NCBI GenBank assembly: GCA_030654645.1
Contig: JAURXC010000200.1
Coordinates: 1-7,276, forward strand
Length of the DNA stretch: 7,276 bases
Direction of reading: 5' to 3'
DNA from: Deltaproteobacteria bacterium
Lineage (GTDB): Bacteria > Desulfobacterota > Desulfuromonadia > Geobacterales > Pseudopelobacteraceae
Shown: positions 1-5,642 of the stretch, in pieces
How positions within the stretch are numbered: the first letter of the stretch is position 1
Layout: the number at the start of each line of letters is the position of its first letter
The notes under the pieces: model-generated
Database searches by the model: none
The model's input: the letters and a program-made list of their open reading frames with translations, nothing else
What the model was told of the DNA's origin: nothing
Program-made: the position numbers and the translations under genes

Positions 1-1544
1 AGAAGCGCATGTTCGACTTCCTGATCCGGGCCCGCGACAAGGGGCTGTACCGTTTCATCACCGACAACGGCGCCGGCGGACTCTCCTCTTCGATCGGCGA
101 AATGGCTGGCGAATGCGGCGGCTGTCGCATGGACCTGGCCAAGGCGCCCTTGAAGTACCCCGGCCTGAACCCCTGGGAGATCCTGATTTCCGAGGCCCAG
201 GAGCGCATGTCGCTGGCGGTACAGCCGGAGAAGATCGGCGAGTTCCTGACAATGGCAGCCCGCTTTGGCGTCGAGGCCAGCGTGCTGGGCGAATTCACTG
301 ACAACGGCATTTTCCACATCCTCTACGAGGATAAAACCGTGGCTTATCTGCCGATGGATTTCATGCACGAGGGGCTGCCGCCAATGCAACTGCCGGCCAA
401 GTGGGTGCCGCCGCTGCACGAGGAGCCGGTTTGCGTCGAGAAACTTGACTATACAGAAGACCTGAAACAGCTGCTCGCCAGCCTGAACATCTGCTCCAAG
501 GAGTCGGTGGTGCGGAGATACGACCACGAGGTGCAGGGGGGCTCGGTTGTAAAACCCTTCTGCGGTGTTACCAACGACGGCCCTTCCGATGCAGCCGTGG
601 TGCGGCCGATCCTGGAGTCCTTCGAGGGGGTGGTTACCGCTCACGGCATCTGCCCGCGCTACTCCGATATCGACACCTACCACATGACCGCCAATGCCGT
701 TGACGAGGCGCTGCGCAACTACGTTGCGGTGGGCGGCTCGCTGGAGCTTGTGGCCGGCCTGGACAACTTCTGCTGGTGCGATCCGGTCCAGTCGGAGAAA
801 ACGCCGGACGGACCCTACAAGATGGCCCAGCTGGTGCGCTCCAACCAGGCCCTGTACGATGTCTGCATGGTCTACAACCTGCCGCTGATCTCCGGCAAGG
901 ACTCGATGAAAAACGACTTCTACGACGGAACTGTCAAGATTTCGATTCCGCCGACGCTGCTCTTCTCGGTGATCGGCAAGATCGATGATGCCAGGAAAGC
1001 GGTCACGATGGATGTCAAGCGACCGGGCGACTTTGTCTACCTGCTGGGCTGCACCGCCAACGAACTGGGCGGCTCGGAGTACCTGGCGCTGAAGGGTTTC
1101 GTCGGTAATAACGTGCCCAGGGTGGATGCGGTTTCGGCCTATGCCCGTTATCAGGCCTACCATCAGGCCGTGCTGCAGGGGCTGGTGGCTTCCTGCCACG
1201 ACCTGTCCGACGGCGGGCTGGCGGTGGCGGCCGCTGAAAGCGCCTTTGCCGGCGGATTCGGCATCTCGCTCGACCTTTCCCGCGTTCCCTGGCAGGGGCT
1301 GGAAGATGGCTGGAATGATGAAGCGCTGCTCTTCGCGGAATCCGCTTCGCGCCTGCTGGTTACGGTGCGACGCGAGAACTCGGAGGCTTTCGAGTCGATC
1401 ATGGGAGATGAGTGCTGCGCCCGGATCGGTGTCGTGACGGAAAACCCGGAGTTGCTGATCGAGGCGATCGAAGGGCATACGGTGATCAATGCCGACCTGG
1501 CAGAGCTGAAGCAGGCCTGGCAGAGCACGTTGCGGGAGCTGTAG
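1..1544 (+). CDS. purL: Phosphoribosylformylglycinamidine synthase, synthetase subunit PurL (C-terminal part, 5' end outside window)
   Basis: Synthetase subunit of FGAM synthase: ATP-dependent amidation of FGAR to FGAM in cytosolic purine synthesis, using ammonia from PurQ. The frame is open from the left edge (codon phase starts at base 3), so the Met at 9 is probably internal. Counting that Met as residue 1, the visible 511 residues show the conserved GAGGLSSSIGEM segment (21-32), a PLKYPGLNPWEI-SEAQERM block (47-67), the start of the second AIR-synthase-like half with TNDGPSDAAVVRP (188-200), SGKDSMKND (295-303) and CHDLSDGGLAVAAAE (396-410). It ends at 511 with no C-terminal glutaminase triad domain, which fits the separate purQ downstream. 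This is the large PurL type rather than the short Bacillus type, judged from the linker between halves. Subunit type is likely but the N-terminus is not visible. The repeat-bracketed island begins 27 bases after the stop. Confidence 0.96.
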   Translation, partial: KRMFDFLIRARDKGLYRFITDNGAGGLSSSIGEMAGECGGCRMDLAKAPLKYPGLNPWEILISEAQERMSLAVQPEKIGEFLTMAARFGVEASVLGEFTDNGIFHILYEDKTVAYLPMDFMHEGLPPMQLPAKWVPPLHEEPVCVEKLDYTEDLKQLLASLNICSKESVVRRYDHEVQGGSVVKPFCGVTNDGPSDAAVVRPILESFEGVVTAHGICPRYSDIDTYHMTANAVDEALRNYVAVGGSLELVAGLDNFCWCDPVQSEKTPDGPYKMAQLVRSNQALYDVCMVYNLPLISGKDSMKNDFYDGTVKISIPPTLLFSVIGKIDDARKAVTMDVKRPGDFVYLLGCTANELGGSEYLALKGFVGNNVPRVDAVSAYARYQAYHQAVLQGLVASCHDLSDGGLAVAAAESAFAGGFGISLDLSRVPWQGLEDGWNDEALLFAESASRLLVTVRRENSEAFESIMGDECCARIGVVTENPELLIEAIEGHTVINADLAELKQAWQSTLREL

Positions 1545-1571
1545 ACCCTCCCGTGGCTGGCGACATCCTAC

Positions 1572-1610
1572 CAGGTATGTTGCGTTACGTTTTTTAACGC
1601 GACCTTTGCC
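1572..1610 (+). repeat. Direct repeat copy 1 with internal dyad, left edge of accessory island
   Basis: This 39-nt segment matches 3625-3663 at 34 of 39 positions. The 29-nt core 1582-1610 matches 3635-3663 at 27 of 29. Inside it, GCGTTA (1582-1587) and TAACGC (1595-1600) form a 6-bp stem around a 7-nt T-rich loop. It lies between the purL stop and the first island gene. The T-run is in the loop and not after the stem, so it is not a standard intrinsic terminator. Possible roles are a recombination or insertion boundary, a protein-binding dyad, or a dispersed repeat family; the sequence alone does not decide. Confidence 0.8.
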
Positions 1611-1621
1611 TGAGAAAGGTC
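1601..1621 (+). promoter_or_regulatory. Hairpin enclosing the ribosome binding site of the DUF4160 gene
   Basis: GACCTTT (1601-1607) and AAAGGTC (1615-1621) are perfect reverse complements with a 7-nt loop. The right arm carries AAAGG, the only Shine-Dalgarno-like sequence before the ATG at 1626, about 6 bases upstream. If it forms in mRNA, the hairpin would hide the ribosome binding site. The left arm belongs to direct repeat copy 1 but the right arm does not recur at copy 2. The base pairing is seen; the regulatory effect is inference. Confidence 0.45.
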
Positions 1622-1625
1622 AATT

Positions 1626-1892
1626 ATGCCTACCATTTCAATGTTCTTCGGGATTATCATACGCATGTACTTTGCGCCTGGTGAGCATCCTCCACCGCAT
1701 TTTCATGTGTATTACAATGAGTACAAGGCTTCCGTGGATATTCGTACATGCGAGATCATGGAAGGTGAACTTCCCAGCAGACAGACAAAGCTGGCACTGG
1801 CGTGGGCCGAGTTGCATCAGGAAGAGCTGATGGCAGACTGGCAACTGGTTATGAACGGAGAAGAACCGTTCAAGATTCAGCCTCTTCAATAA
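1626..1892 (+). CDS. DUF4160 domain protein
   Basis: An 88-residue protein that is essentially one DUF4160 domain. Recognisable features are the MPTIS start, the IIIRMYF strand (10-16), the histidine-rich HPPPHFHVYY segment (21-30, with His21, His25 and His27), and the later EGELPSRQTKLALAWAELHQEELMADW block. Its function is not established. The family commonly sits beside DUF2442 genes in bacterial genomes, and the pair is often suspected of being toxin-antitoxin-like; that is association, not proof. The start at 1626 is chosen for the AAAGG site 6 bases upstream and the conserved MPTIS N-terminus. The next gene follows after 11 bases, with its ribosome site abutting this stop codon, so the two are probably co-transcribed and translationally linked. 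Base composition is AT-richer than purL, consistent with acquisition. Confidence 0.88.
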   Translation: MPTISMFFGIIIRMYFAPGEHPPPHFHVYYNEYKASVDIRTCEIMEGELPSRQTKLALAWAELHQEELMADWQLVMNGEEPFKIQPLQ

Positions 1893-1903
1893 GGAGTGAA
1901 GCC

Positions 1904-2149
1904 ATGTACCCTTCTGTGAAGGACGTTGTTCCCGGTGATGACTACATCCTTTCCGTTGTTTTTGAAAATGGCGAAAACGGCCATCTCGACATGAAACCAA
2001 TTCTTGATTTTGGCATTTTTCAGCGAATCAAGGATTATGATGCGTTCCGGCGAGTTAGAGTTTCGTTCGACACAATTGAATGGGATTGCGGGGTTGATCT
2101 CGATCCGGAATATGTCTACGCAAAATGTCTTGTGGGCAAATCGGCGTAA
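1904..2149 (+). CDS. DUF2442 domain protein
   Basis: An 81-residue protein resembling DUF2442: an N-terminal VKDVVPGDDYILSVVFENGENGHLDMKP beta-rich segment (5-32), a central F-x-R-I-K-D-Y-D-A-F stretch, and the closing IEWDCGVDLDPEYVYAKC block, typical of the family (W-x-x-G-x-D-L-D-P-E). No membrane segment or signal peptide is visible. An upstream in-frame extension to 1802 exists but would overlap the DUF4160 gene and lacks family resemblance. The ATG at 1904 has AAGGAG (1891-1896) 7 bases upstream and gives the normal family length. It is second in a two-gene unit with DUF4160. Biochemical role is unknown; by gene pairing it may act as partner of the DUF4160 protein (inference). Confidence 0.87.
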   Translation: MYPSVKDVVPGDDYILSVVFENGENGHLDMKPILDFGIFQRIKDYDAFRRVRVSFDTIEWDCGVDLDPEYVYAKCLVGKSA

Positions 2150-2254
2150 CCAACCGGACAGATACAGCAAAAGATCATCTTGATTCGATTCTATCGATTT
2201 ATTGCTCGTGAAGAATATGACATAAGCGGGTGGATTAATGTTCCATTCGGGAAG

Positions 2255-2292
2255 ATCACCGGTTCACGCGCGCACGCGCGTGAACCGGTGAT
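2255..2292. repeat. 18-bp perfect inverted repeat with 2-nt centre
   Basis: The left arm ATCACCGGTTCACGCGCG (2255-2272) is exactly reverse-complementary to 2275-2292, with CA at the centre. As RNA it would fold into a very stable hairpin of about 16 bp with a 6-nt loop. It is far more GC-rich than its surroundings, and the alternating purine-pyrimidine CG tract around 2266-2281 is striking. No T-run follows, so it is not a canonical intrinsic terminator. It sits 23 bases before the likely start at 2316. The octamer GATTAATG occurs on both sides (2233-2240 and 2290-2297, the latter overlapping the right arm by three bases). Confidence 0.9.
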
Positions 2293-2315
2293 TAATGAGT
2301 TGCGCAGGAAAGAAA

Positions 2316-2510
2316 ATGACAAGATTCAAGGAACTTCAAAGAATCGAAAATGCAATAAAGAATCGGGATGTCCGGGAGCTTGAATGGGCTGTGAAGTATT
2401 GTGAGATGAGGATTCCTATTGTCACGATGAAACAGCATGAGAAACACTGGATGAAGCTTCAGAAAAAAGTCCAGATAGTTTTGGATGAGCTAAATGAAAT
2501 ACAGGCATGA
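2316..2510 (+). CDS. Small helical hypothetical protein
   Basis: A 64-residue protein I do not recognise as a named family. It is charged and predicted largely helical, with KELQRIENAIKNRDVRELEWAVKYCEMRI in the first half and KHWMKLQKKVQIVLDELNEIQA in the second, suggesting two amphipathic helices. There is one cysteine and no membrane segment. The ATG at 2316 is preferred over the in-frame ATG at 2295 because AGGA (2306-2309) lies about 6 bases upstream, whereas the 2295 start falls against the end of the large inverted repeat. Its 3' end overlaps the next gene by 17 bases, indicating a translationally coupled pair. A protein-protein or nucleic-acid-binding role is possible but not shown. 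Confidence 0.6.
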   Translation: MTRFKELQRIENAIKNRDVRELEWAVKYCEMRIPIVTMKQHEKHWMKLQKKVQIVLDELNEIQA

Positions 2511-2709
2511 CCTTCACAACAAGGATTGGTACGTCAGAGATCCAAAAACTCGAAAGTGGGTTGTTCAGTGCGTGCAATGCCAAGAATATGGACGAAGCCC
2601 TGACACTCCTGAAGTTGCTAAGCTGAACTTTGAGGAAAACTTTCCTATAATTCGACTAGACGAAAATGGCTTGTGCGAAATTTGCCGGTCCCTTAGCAGC
2701 CGCAAATAA
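2494..2709 (+). CDS. Small zinc-ribbon-like hypothetical protein
   Basis: A 71-residue protein with two CxxC knuckles, Cys26-x2-Cys29 and Cys61-x2-Cys64, spaced 31 residues apart, which is the pattern of a zinc ribbon. The N-terminal HNKDWYVRDPKTRKWVVQC and the LDENGLCEIC segments look like a genuine folded domain rather than a random frame. I cannot assign a family. The ATG at 2494 has GGATGAG (2483-2489) 4 bases upstream and lies inside the end of the previous gene, in another frame, giving a 17-base overlap. Zinc binding is inferred from the cysteines; a role in nucleic-acid binding or as a small regulator is only a guess. A weak hairpin without a T-run (GCACC/GGTGC, 2726-2739) follows the stop. 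Confidence 0.6.
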   Translation: MKYRHDLHNKDWYVRDPKTRKWVVQCVQCQEYGRSPDTPEVAKLNFEENFPIIRLDENGLCEICRSLSSRK

Positions 2710-2798
2710 GCTTGAGCAACTAAGGGCACCAAGGGGTGCACAACAAGGCCAGTGGACCGGTCGCGATAAACCCGCTCCGGTCACCGCCCAGCAGTTGA

Positions 2799-2838
2799 AG
2801 AAAAGCCGGAAGGGTCAGAGAAAAGCCGGAAGGGTCAG
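2799..2838 (+). repeat. Perfect 20-nt tandem duplication
   Basis: The unit AGAAAAGCCGGAAGGGTCAG occurs twice back to back (2799-2818 and 2819-2838). The second copy runs into CCCTT, making the short dyad AAGGG-TCAG-CCCTT (2830-2843). The GGGTCAGCCC motif resembles ends I associate with REP-type repeats near RAYT (IS200-like) transposases in related genomes, but that is from memory and no transposase is present. Confidence 0.9.
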
Positions 2839-2970
2839 CCCTTGAAAATGGAATAATCAGAAAGAGATCCTCAACCAGACAGCTGGACGCCGACAGGGGC
2901 TGAGAAGCACCCCGGCGCGGGTCGAGGGCGCGAGCCGTTGTTGAGCCAAACCAAGAAAAGTAATCCGCGC

Positions 2971-2999
2971 TTGACTATGTTAACGCTTAGAAGTACCTT
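2971..2999 (+). promoter_or_regulatory. Possible sigma-70 promoter of the toxin-antitoxin operon
   Basis: TTGACT (2971-2976) matches the -35 consensus at five of six positions. At 17-bp spacing, TACCTT (2994-2999) is a poor -10, matching three of six. Between them is the palindrome GTTAAC (2979-2984). Two AGTAC copies (2992-2996 and 3004-3008) lie just downstream and could serve as an autoregulatory operator, as is usual for Phd/YefM antitoxins. The weak -10 keeps confidence moderate. Confidence 0.4.
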
Positions 3000-3024
3000 T
3001 ACGAGTACGGATAAGGAGGTTGCC

Positions 3025-3300
3025 ATGCCGCACACATTGTCAATTATGGAAGCACGAAAACAGCTTACGTCCCTTCCGGAAACCCTTCTTCAAAACGGAC
3101 AGCTTGATGTTCTGGAAATCACTCGCCGTGGTAAGCCGGTGTTGGCTGTGCTGCCGTGGGAACTGTACGAAGCGGTTTCGGAGACGCTGGAGGTTATGGG
3201 GGATACAGAACTGATGGCTCAATTACGTCAGAGCATCCTGGAGATGGATTCCGGCAAACTCAGCTCCTGGCAGGATGCCAAGCAGGAGCTTGGACTGTGA
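3025..3300 (+). CDS. Type II antitoxin, Phd/YefM family
   Basis: A 91-residue antitoxin. The N-terminal Phd/YefM DNA-binding fold is seen in LSIMEARKQLTSLPE (5-19) and the strand LEITRRGKPVLAVLPWELYEAVSETLEVMGD (30-60). The remaining C-terminal tail (about 61-91) would be the toxin-binding part. Family members neutralise the partner toxin by complex formation and repress their own promoter, alone and with the toxin. The start at 3025 is fixed by a near-perfect AAGGAGGT (3013-3020), 4 bases upstream; the in-frame extension to 2938 has no family resemblance and passes through promoter-like sequence. The stop overlaps the toxin start by 4 bases (GTGA), the typical antitoxin-first operon. Target specificity cannot be read from sequence. 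Confidence 0.93.
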   Translation: MPHTLSIMEARKQLTSLPETLLQNGQLDVLEITRRGKPVLAVLPWELYEAVSETLEVMGDTELMAQLRQSILEMDSGKLSSWQDAKQELGL

Positions 3301-3614
3301 AGTGGCAGATTCTGCTCACACCAACAGCATTGAAACTTTTGTCGGATATTTCCGACCGCCGCATTCGGGAGAAAATCGGAGCGGTAATTGATCGTCTGAC
3401 TGAAGACCCGGAAAAACAGGGCAAGGCGCTGCTGGGTGAATTGGCAGGGTTTCGAAGTGTAAGGGCAGTTGGGCAACGCTACCGCATCATTTATCAGATC
3501 AGAGATAACGAGATTGTTGTAGTTATTGTTGCCGTTGGTATTCGTCGTGATGGAGCCAAAGATGACATCTACAATCTGGCGAAGAAGCTTTTCAGATTGA
3601 GATTGTTAAGCTAG
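3297..3614 (+). CDS. Type II toxin, RelE/ParE family
   Basis: A 105-residue toxin of the RelE/ParE superfamily. An N-terminal strand ILLTPTALKLL (5-15) and a helical hairpin IREKIGAVIDRLTEDPEKQGKAL (23-45) precede the core strands LAGFRSVRAVGQRYRIIYQIRDNEIVVVIVAVGIRRDG. Arg53, Arg56, Arg61, Arg63 and Tyr66 sit where RelE-like mRNA interferases carry basic or catalytic residues, and GIR (81-83) occupies the GHR-like position. The GTG start at 3297 overlaps the antitoxin stop, with AGGAG (3284-3288) 8 bases upstream; a longer in-frame version from 3156 would lie inside the antitoxin gene and is rejected. RelE-type mRNA cleavage and ParE-type gyrase inhibition cannot be told apart with certainty here; the RxxRxxYRIIY pattern favours the RelE side. 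No frameshift or truncation is apparent. Confidence 0.92.
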   Translation: MKWQILLTPTALKLLSDISDRRIREKIGAVIDRLTEDPEKQGKALLGELAGFRSVRAVGQRYRIIYQIRDNEIVVVIVAVGIRRDGAKDDIYNLAKKLFRLRLLS

Positions 3615-3624
3615 TGAAAACAGT

Positions 3625-3663
3625 CAGGTAGGCAGCGTTACGTCTTTTAACGCGACCTTAGCC
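3625..3663 (+). repeat. Direct repeat copy 2 with internal dyad, right edge of accessory island
   Basis: Second copy of the 1572-1610 repeat, 34 of 39 positions identical and offset by 2053 bases. It keeps the full dyad GCGTTA (3635-3640) and TAACGC (3648-3653); of the differences in the 29-nt core, one is in the loop and one in the GACCTTA tail, so the stem is conserved while the loop varies. It lies between the toxin stop and recQ, so the two copies enclose exactly the small-gene cargo. Confidence 0.8.
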
Positions 3664-3693
3664 AGTCCAACTCTTGTTTTAATGGATAGAATT

Positions 3694-5499
3694 ATGCCTG
3701 ACAACATCCAGCATACCCTCAAGACCGTATTCGGATTCCACGAATTCCGGGCGCCTCAGCGGGAGGTGATCGAGCAGGTCTGTGACGGCAGGGATGTTTT
3801 CCTGGTGATGCCGACCGGCGGCGGCAAATCGCTCTGCTACCAGATACCGGCGTTGCACCGGGACGGGGTGGCGATAGTGGTGTCGCCTCTGATCGCGTTG
3901 ATGAAGGACCAGGTCGATGCGCTTGTCGCCAACGGCGTCCGGGCAACCTGTCTCAATTCGTCCCTGTCGCCGGCCGAGGTCGGACGTGTATTTCAGCAGA
4001 TGGATGCCGGGACGCTGGATCTGTTGTATGTCGCCCCGGAACGGCTGATGATGCCTGATTTCCTGGAGCGGCTGGCCACGCTTAAGCTGGCGTTGTTCGC
4101 GATCGACGAGGCTCACTGTATCTCGCAGTGGGGGCACGATTTCCGGCCCGAGTATACGCAACTGGGGCGGTTGCGGCAGCTTTTCCCGAACGTGCCGGTG
4201 GTTGCGATGACCGCCACCGCCGATCCGGAAACACGCAAGGATATATTGAAGCAGCTGGGCCTTGAAAACGCAAAGGTCCATGTGGCCGGTTTCGACCGCC
4301 CCAATATCGCCTACACGGTCATTCCCAAGCACAAGCCCCTGGCCCAACTGGCATCGTTCCTGACTGGACGGCGGGATGAAGCCGGTATTGTATATGCGCT
4401 GAGCAGGAAACGGGTTGATCTGGTGGCCGAGCGCCTCCGCGCGGCCGGGTTCTCGGCGGCGGCTTACCATGCCGGTCTGCCTGACCAGGAACGCAAGCGG
4501 GTGCAGGACGCCTTCCGCAGGGATGATATTCGCATTGTCGTGGCCACCGTGGCTTTCGGCATGGGGATCGACAAACCCAACGTGCGCTTTGTGGTGCATT
4601 ATGACATGCCCAAGAGCGTGGAGAGTTACTATCAGGAAACCGGCCGGGCCGGTCGCGACGGTCTGCCGTCGGAAGCGCTGATGCTGTTCGGCATGGGCGA
4701 TGTGATGACGGCCCGCTCGCTAATCGAGAACAGCGACAATGCCGAACGGGTGCGGATCGAACTGCAGAAATTGAATGCGATGGTCGCCTATGCCGAGGCG
4801 CTCACCTGCCGTCGCAGGGCGCTGCTGGCCTATTTCGGAGATCAGCGTGAACAGGGGTGCGACAACTGCGATATCTGCAACGACCCTCCGCAACGCTTCG
4901 ATGCCTCGGAGTCGGCCAAAAAGGCGCTTTCCTGTGTCTATCGGGTCGGTGAGCGTTTCGGCGCACGGCATGTCATAGACGTGTTGCGCGGAGCGAAAGT
5001 CCAGCGGGTGCTCGATTTGCGCCATAACGAGTTGTCCACCTATGGCATTGGCGCCGATCTGTCGGCTGTGGAGTGGGAAAATATCTTTCGCCAGCTGATC
5101 CACCTGGGTTATCTGGTGCAGGATTTTACCCGTTACGGTGCGTTGGGACTCTCCCCGGCCGCGCGTCCGGTGCTGAAGGGCGAAACGCAGGTGATTCTCG
5201 GCCTGCCCCGCGATGTTGCCAGGACGGAAGAAAAATCACGACGGAAGAGCGGAGCCGGTGAGGGTGTCCACCGCGCGCTGTTTGAGGAGTTGCGGGCGCT
5301 GCGCAAACAGATTGCCGATGCGGCCGGAGTGCCGCCGTTTGTGGTCTTTTCCGACGCCACGCTGGTCGAGATGTCCAAGACTCGTCCCGGCGACATGCGG
5401 GAACTGCTGTCGATCACCGGTGTCGGCGAACAGAAACTGCGCAAGTACGGAACGGCCTTTCTGGACGCCATCAGAGCGTATTGCCACGGAACCGCCTAG
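3694..5499 (+). CDS. recQ: ATP-dependent DNA helicase RecQ
   Basis: Full-length 3'-5' DNA helicase of 601 residues (E. coli RecQ is about 610), acting in recombination repair and restart of stalled forks. Numbered from the Met at 3694: motif 0 GFHEFRAPQ (14-22), Walker A PTGGGKS (40-46), the DEAH box in IDEAHCISQWGHDFRPEY (137-154), TATAD (173-177), AYHAGL (257-262), AFGMGIDKPN (287-296) and the arginine-finger motif QETGRAGRDG (314-323). The four zinc ligands are Cys372, Cys389, Cys392 and Cys395, followed by the RQC winged helix and a C-terminal HRDC domain (about 525-596). All key residues are present. The ATG at 3694 is preferred over 3682 because GGA (3685-3687) lies upstream of it and 3682 has no ribosome site. 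Codon use resembles the pur genes, so it looks resident. Its placement inside the purine block is unusual. Confidence 0.97.
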   Translation: MPDNIQHTLKTVFGFHEFRAPQREVIEQVCDGRDVFLVMPTGGGKSLCYQIPALHRDGVAIVVSPLIALMKDQVDALVANGVRATCLNSSLSPAEVGRVFQQMDAGTLDLLYVAPERLMMPDFLERLATLKLALFAIDEAHCISQWGHDFRPEYTQLGRLRQLFPNVPVVAMTATADPETRKDILKQLGLENAKVHVAGFDRPNIAYTVIPKHKPLAQLASFLTGRRDEAGIVYALSRKRVDLVAERLRAAGFSAAAYHAGLPDQERKRVQDAFRRDDIRIVVATVAFGMGIDKPNVRFVVHYDMPKSVESYYQETGRAGRDGLPSEALMLFGMGDVMTARSLIENSDNAERVRIELQKLNAMVAYAEALTCRRRALLAYFGDQREQGCDNCDICNDPPQRFDASESAKKALSCVYRVGERFGARHVIDVLRGAKVQRVLDLRHNELSTYGIGADLSAVEWENIFRQLIHLGYLVQDFTRYGALGLSPAARPVLKGETQVILGLPRDVARTEEKSRRKSGAGEGVHRALFEELRALRKQIADAAGVPPFVVFSDATLVEMSKTRPGDMRELLSITGVGEQKLRKYGTAFLDAIRAYCHGTA

Positions 5500-5502
5500 A
5501 TG

Positions 5503-5522
5503 GCACGCCGGCTAAGGCGTGC
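5503..5522 (+). terminator. Hairpin just after recQ, possible weak terminator
   Basis: GCACGCC (5503-5509) pairs perfectly with GGCGTGC (5516-5522) around a 6-nt loop, 4 bases after the recQ stop. No T-run follows, so intrinsic termination is uncertain. It may act with Rho or protect the 3' end. Confidence 0.35.
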
Positions 5523-5593
5523 TGCTATCCGGGCGACTCTCGATCGTTTTCGCTCTGTATCGTGGCGCCATGTGGCAGTAGACTGAAATTATT

Positions 5594-5623
5594 CTGAAAG
5601 ACAGATCGACAGCAATTTAGTAA
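5594..5623 (+). promoter_or_regulatory. Weak candidate promoter for purQ-purF
   Basis: The 160-base recQ-purQ spacer turns AT-rich from about 5585. CTGAAA (5594-5599) and TAGTAA (5618-5623), 18 bp apart, are a poor sigma-70 pair. Separation from purL and the hairpin after recQ make a promoter here plausible. No clear PurR-type operator is visible. Confidence 0.25.
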
Positions 5624-5642
5624 ACTGGTTTTTTTGAAAATC

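Larger units (their letters stand above)
2710..3024. other. Non-coding spacer of about 315 bases with repeats and short dyads
   Basis: No convincing gene on either strand. The segment contains a small hairpin at 2726-2739, a longer-range dyad GACCGG/CCGGTC (2755-2760 and 2777-2782), the 20-nt tandem duplication at 2799-2838, a GC-rich patch around 2894-2937, and then the promoter-like and ribosome-binding sequences of the toxin-antitoxin operon. The mosaic composition (GC-rich patch inside an AT-richer island) suggests residue of past insertions or rearrangements. No transposase fragment is readable. Confidence 0.6.

Noticed and set aside
1572..1610. Boundary repeat as an integron attC site
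   Set aside because: GCGTTA/TAACGC recalls attC cores, but the element is too short, lacks the two-box arrangement and the core after GTT does not follow the RRRY pattern.
1582..1610. Boundary repeat as an intrinsic terminator
   Set aside because: The T-run is in the loop and no T-tract follows the 6-bp stem.
1802..1903. N-terminal extension of the DUF2442 protein
   Set aside because: It lies within the DUF4160 gene, lacks family resemblance, and the ATG at 1904 has a well-placed AAGGAG.
2180..2383. 67-residue open frame with a TTG start across the palindrome
   Set aside because: It runs through the inverted repeat, has no ribosome site, an unconvincing composition, and overlaps the better-supported gene at 2316.
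2710..3024. CRISPR array
   Set aside because: The only repeat is two directly abutting 20-nt units with no spacers.
3679..4599. 306-residue open frame on the minus strand
   Set aside because: Antisense to recQ, rich in His, Arg and Gln as expected from reading GC-rich codons backwards, with no recognisable domain.
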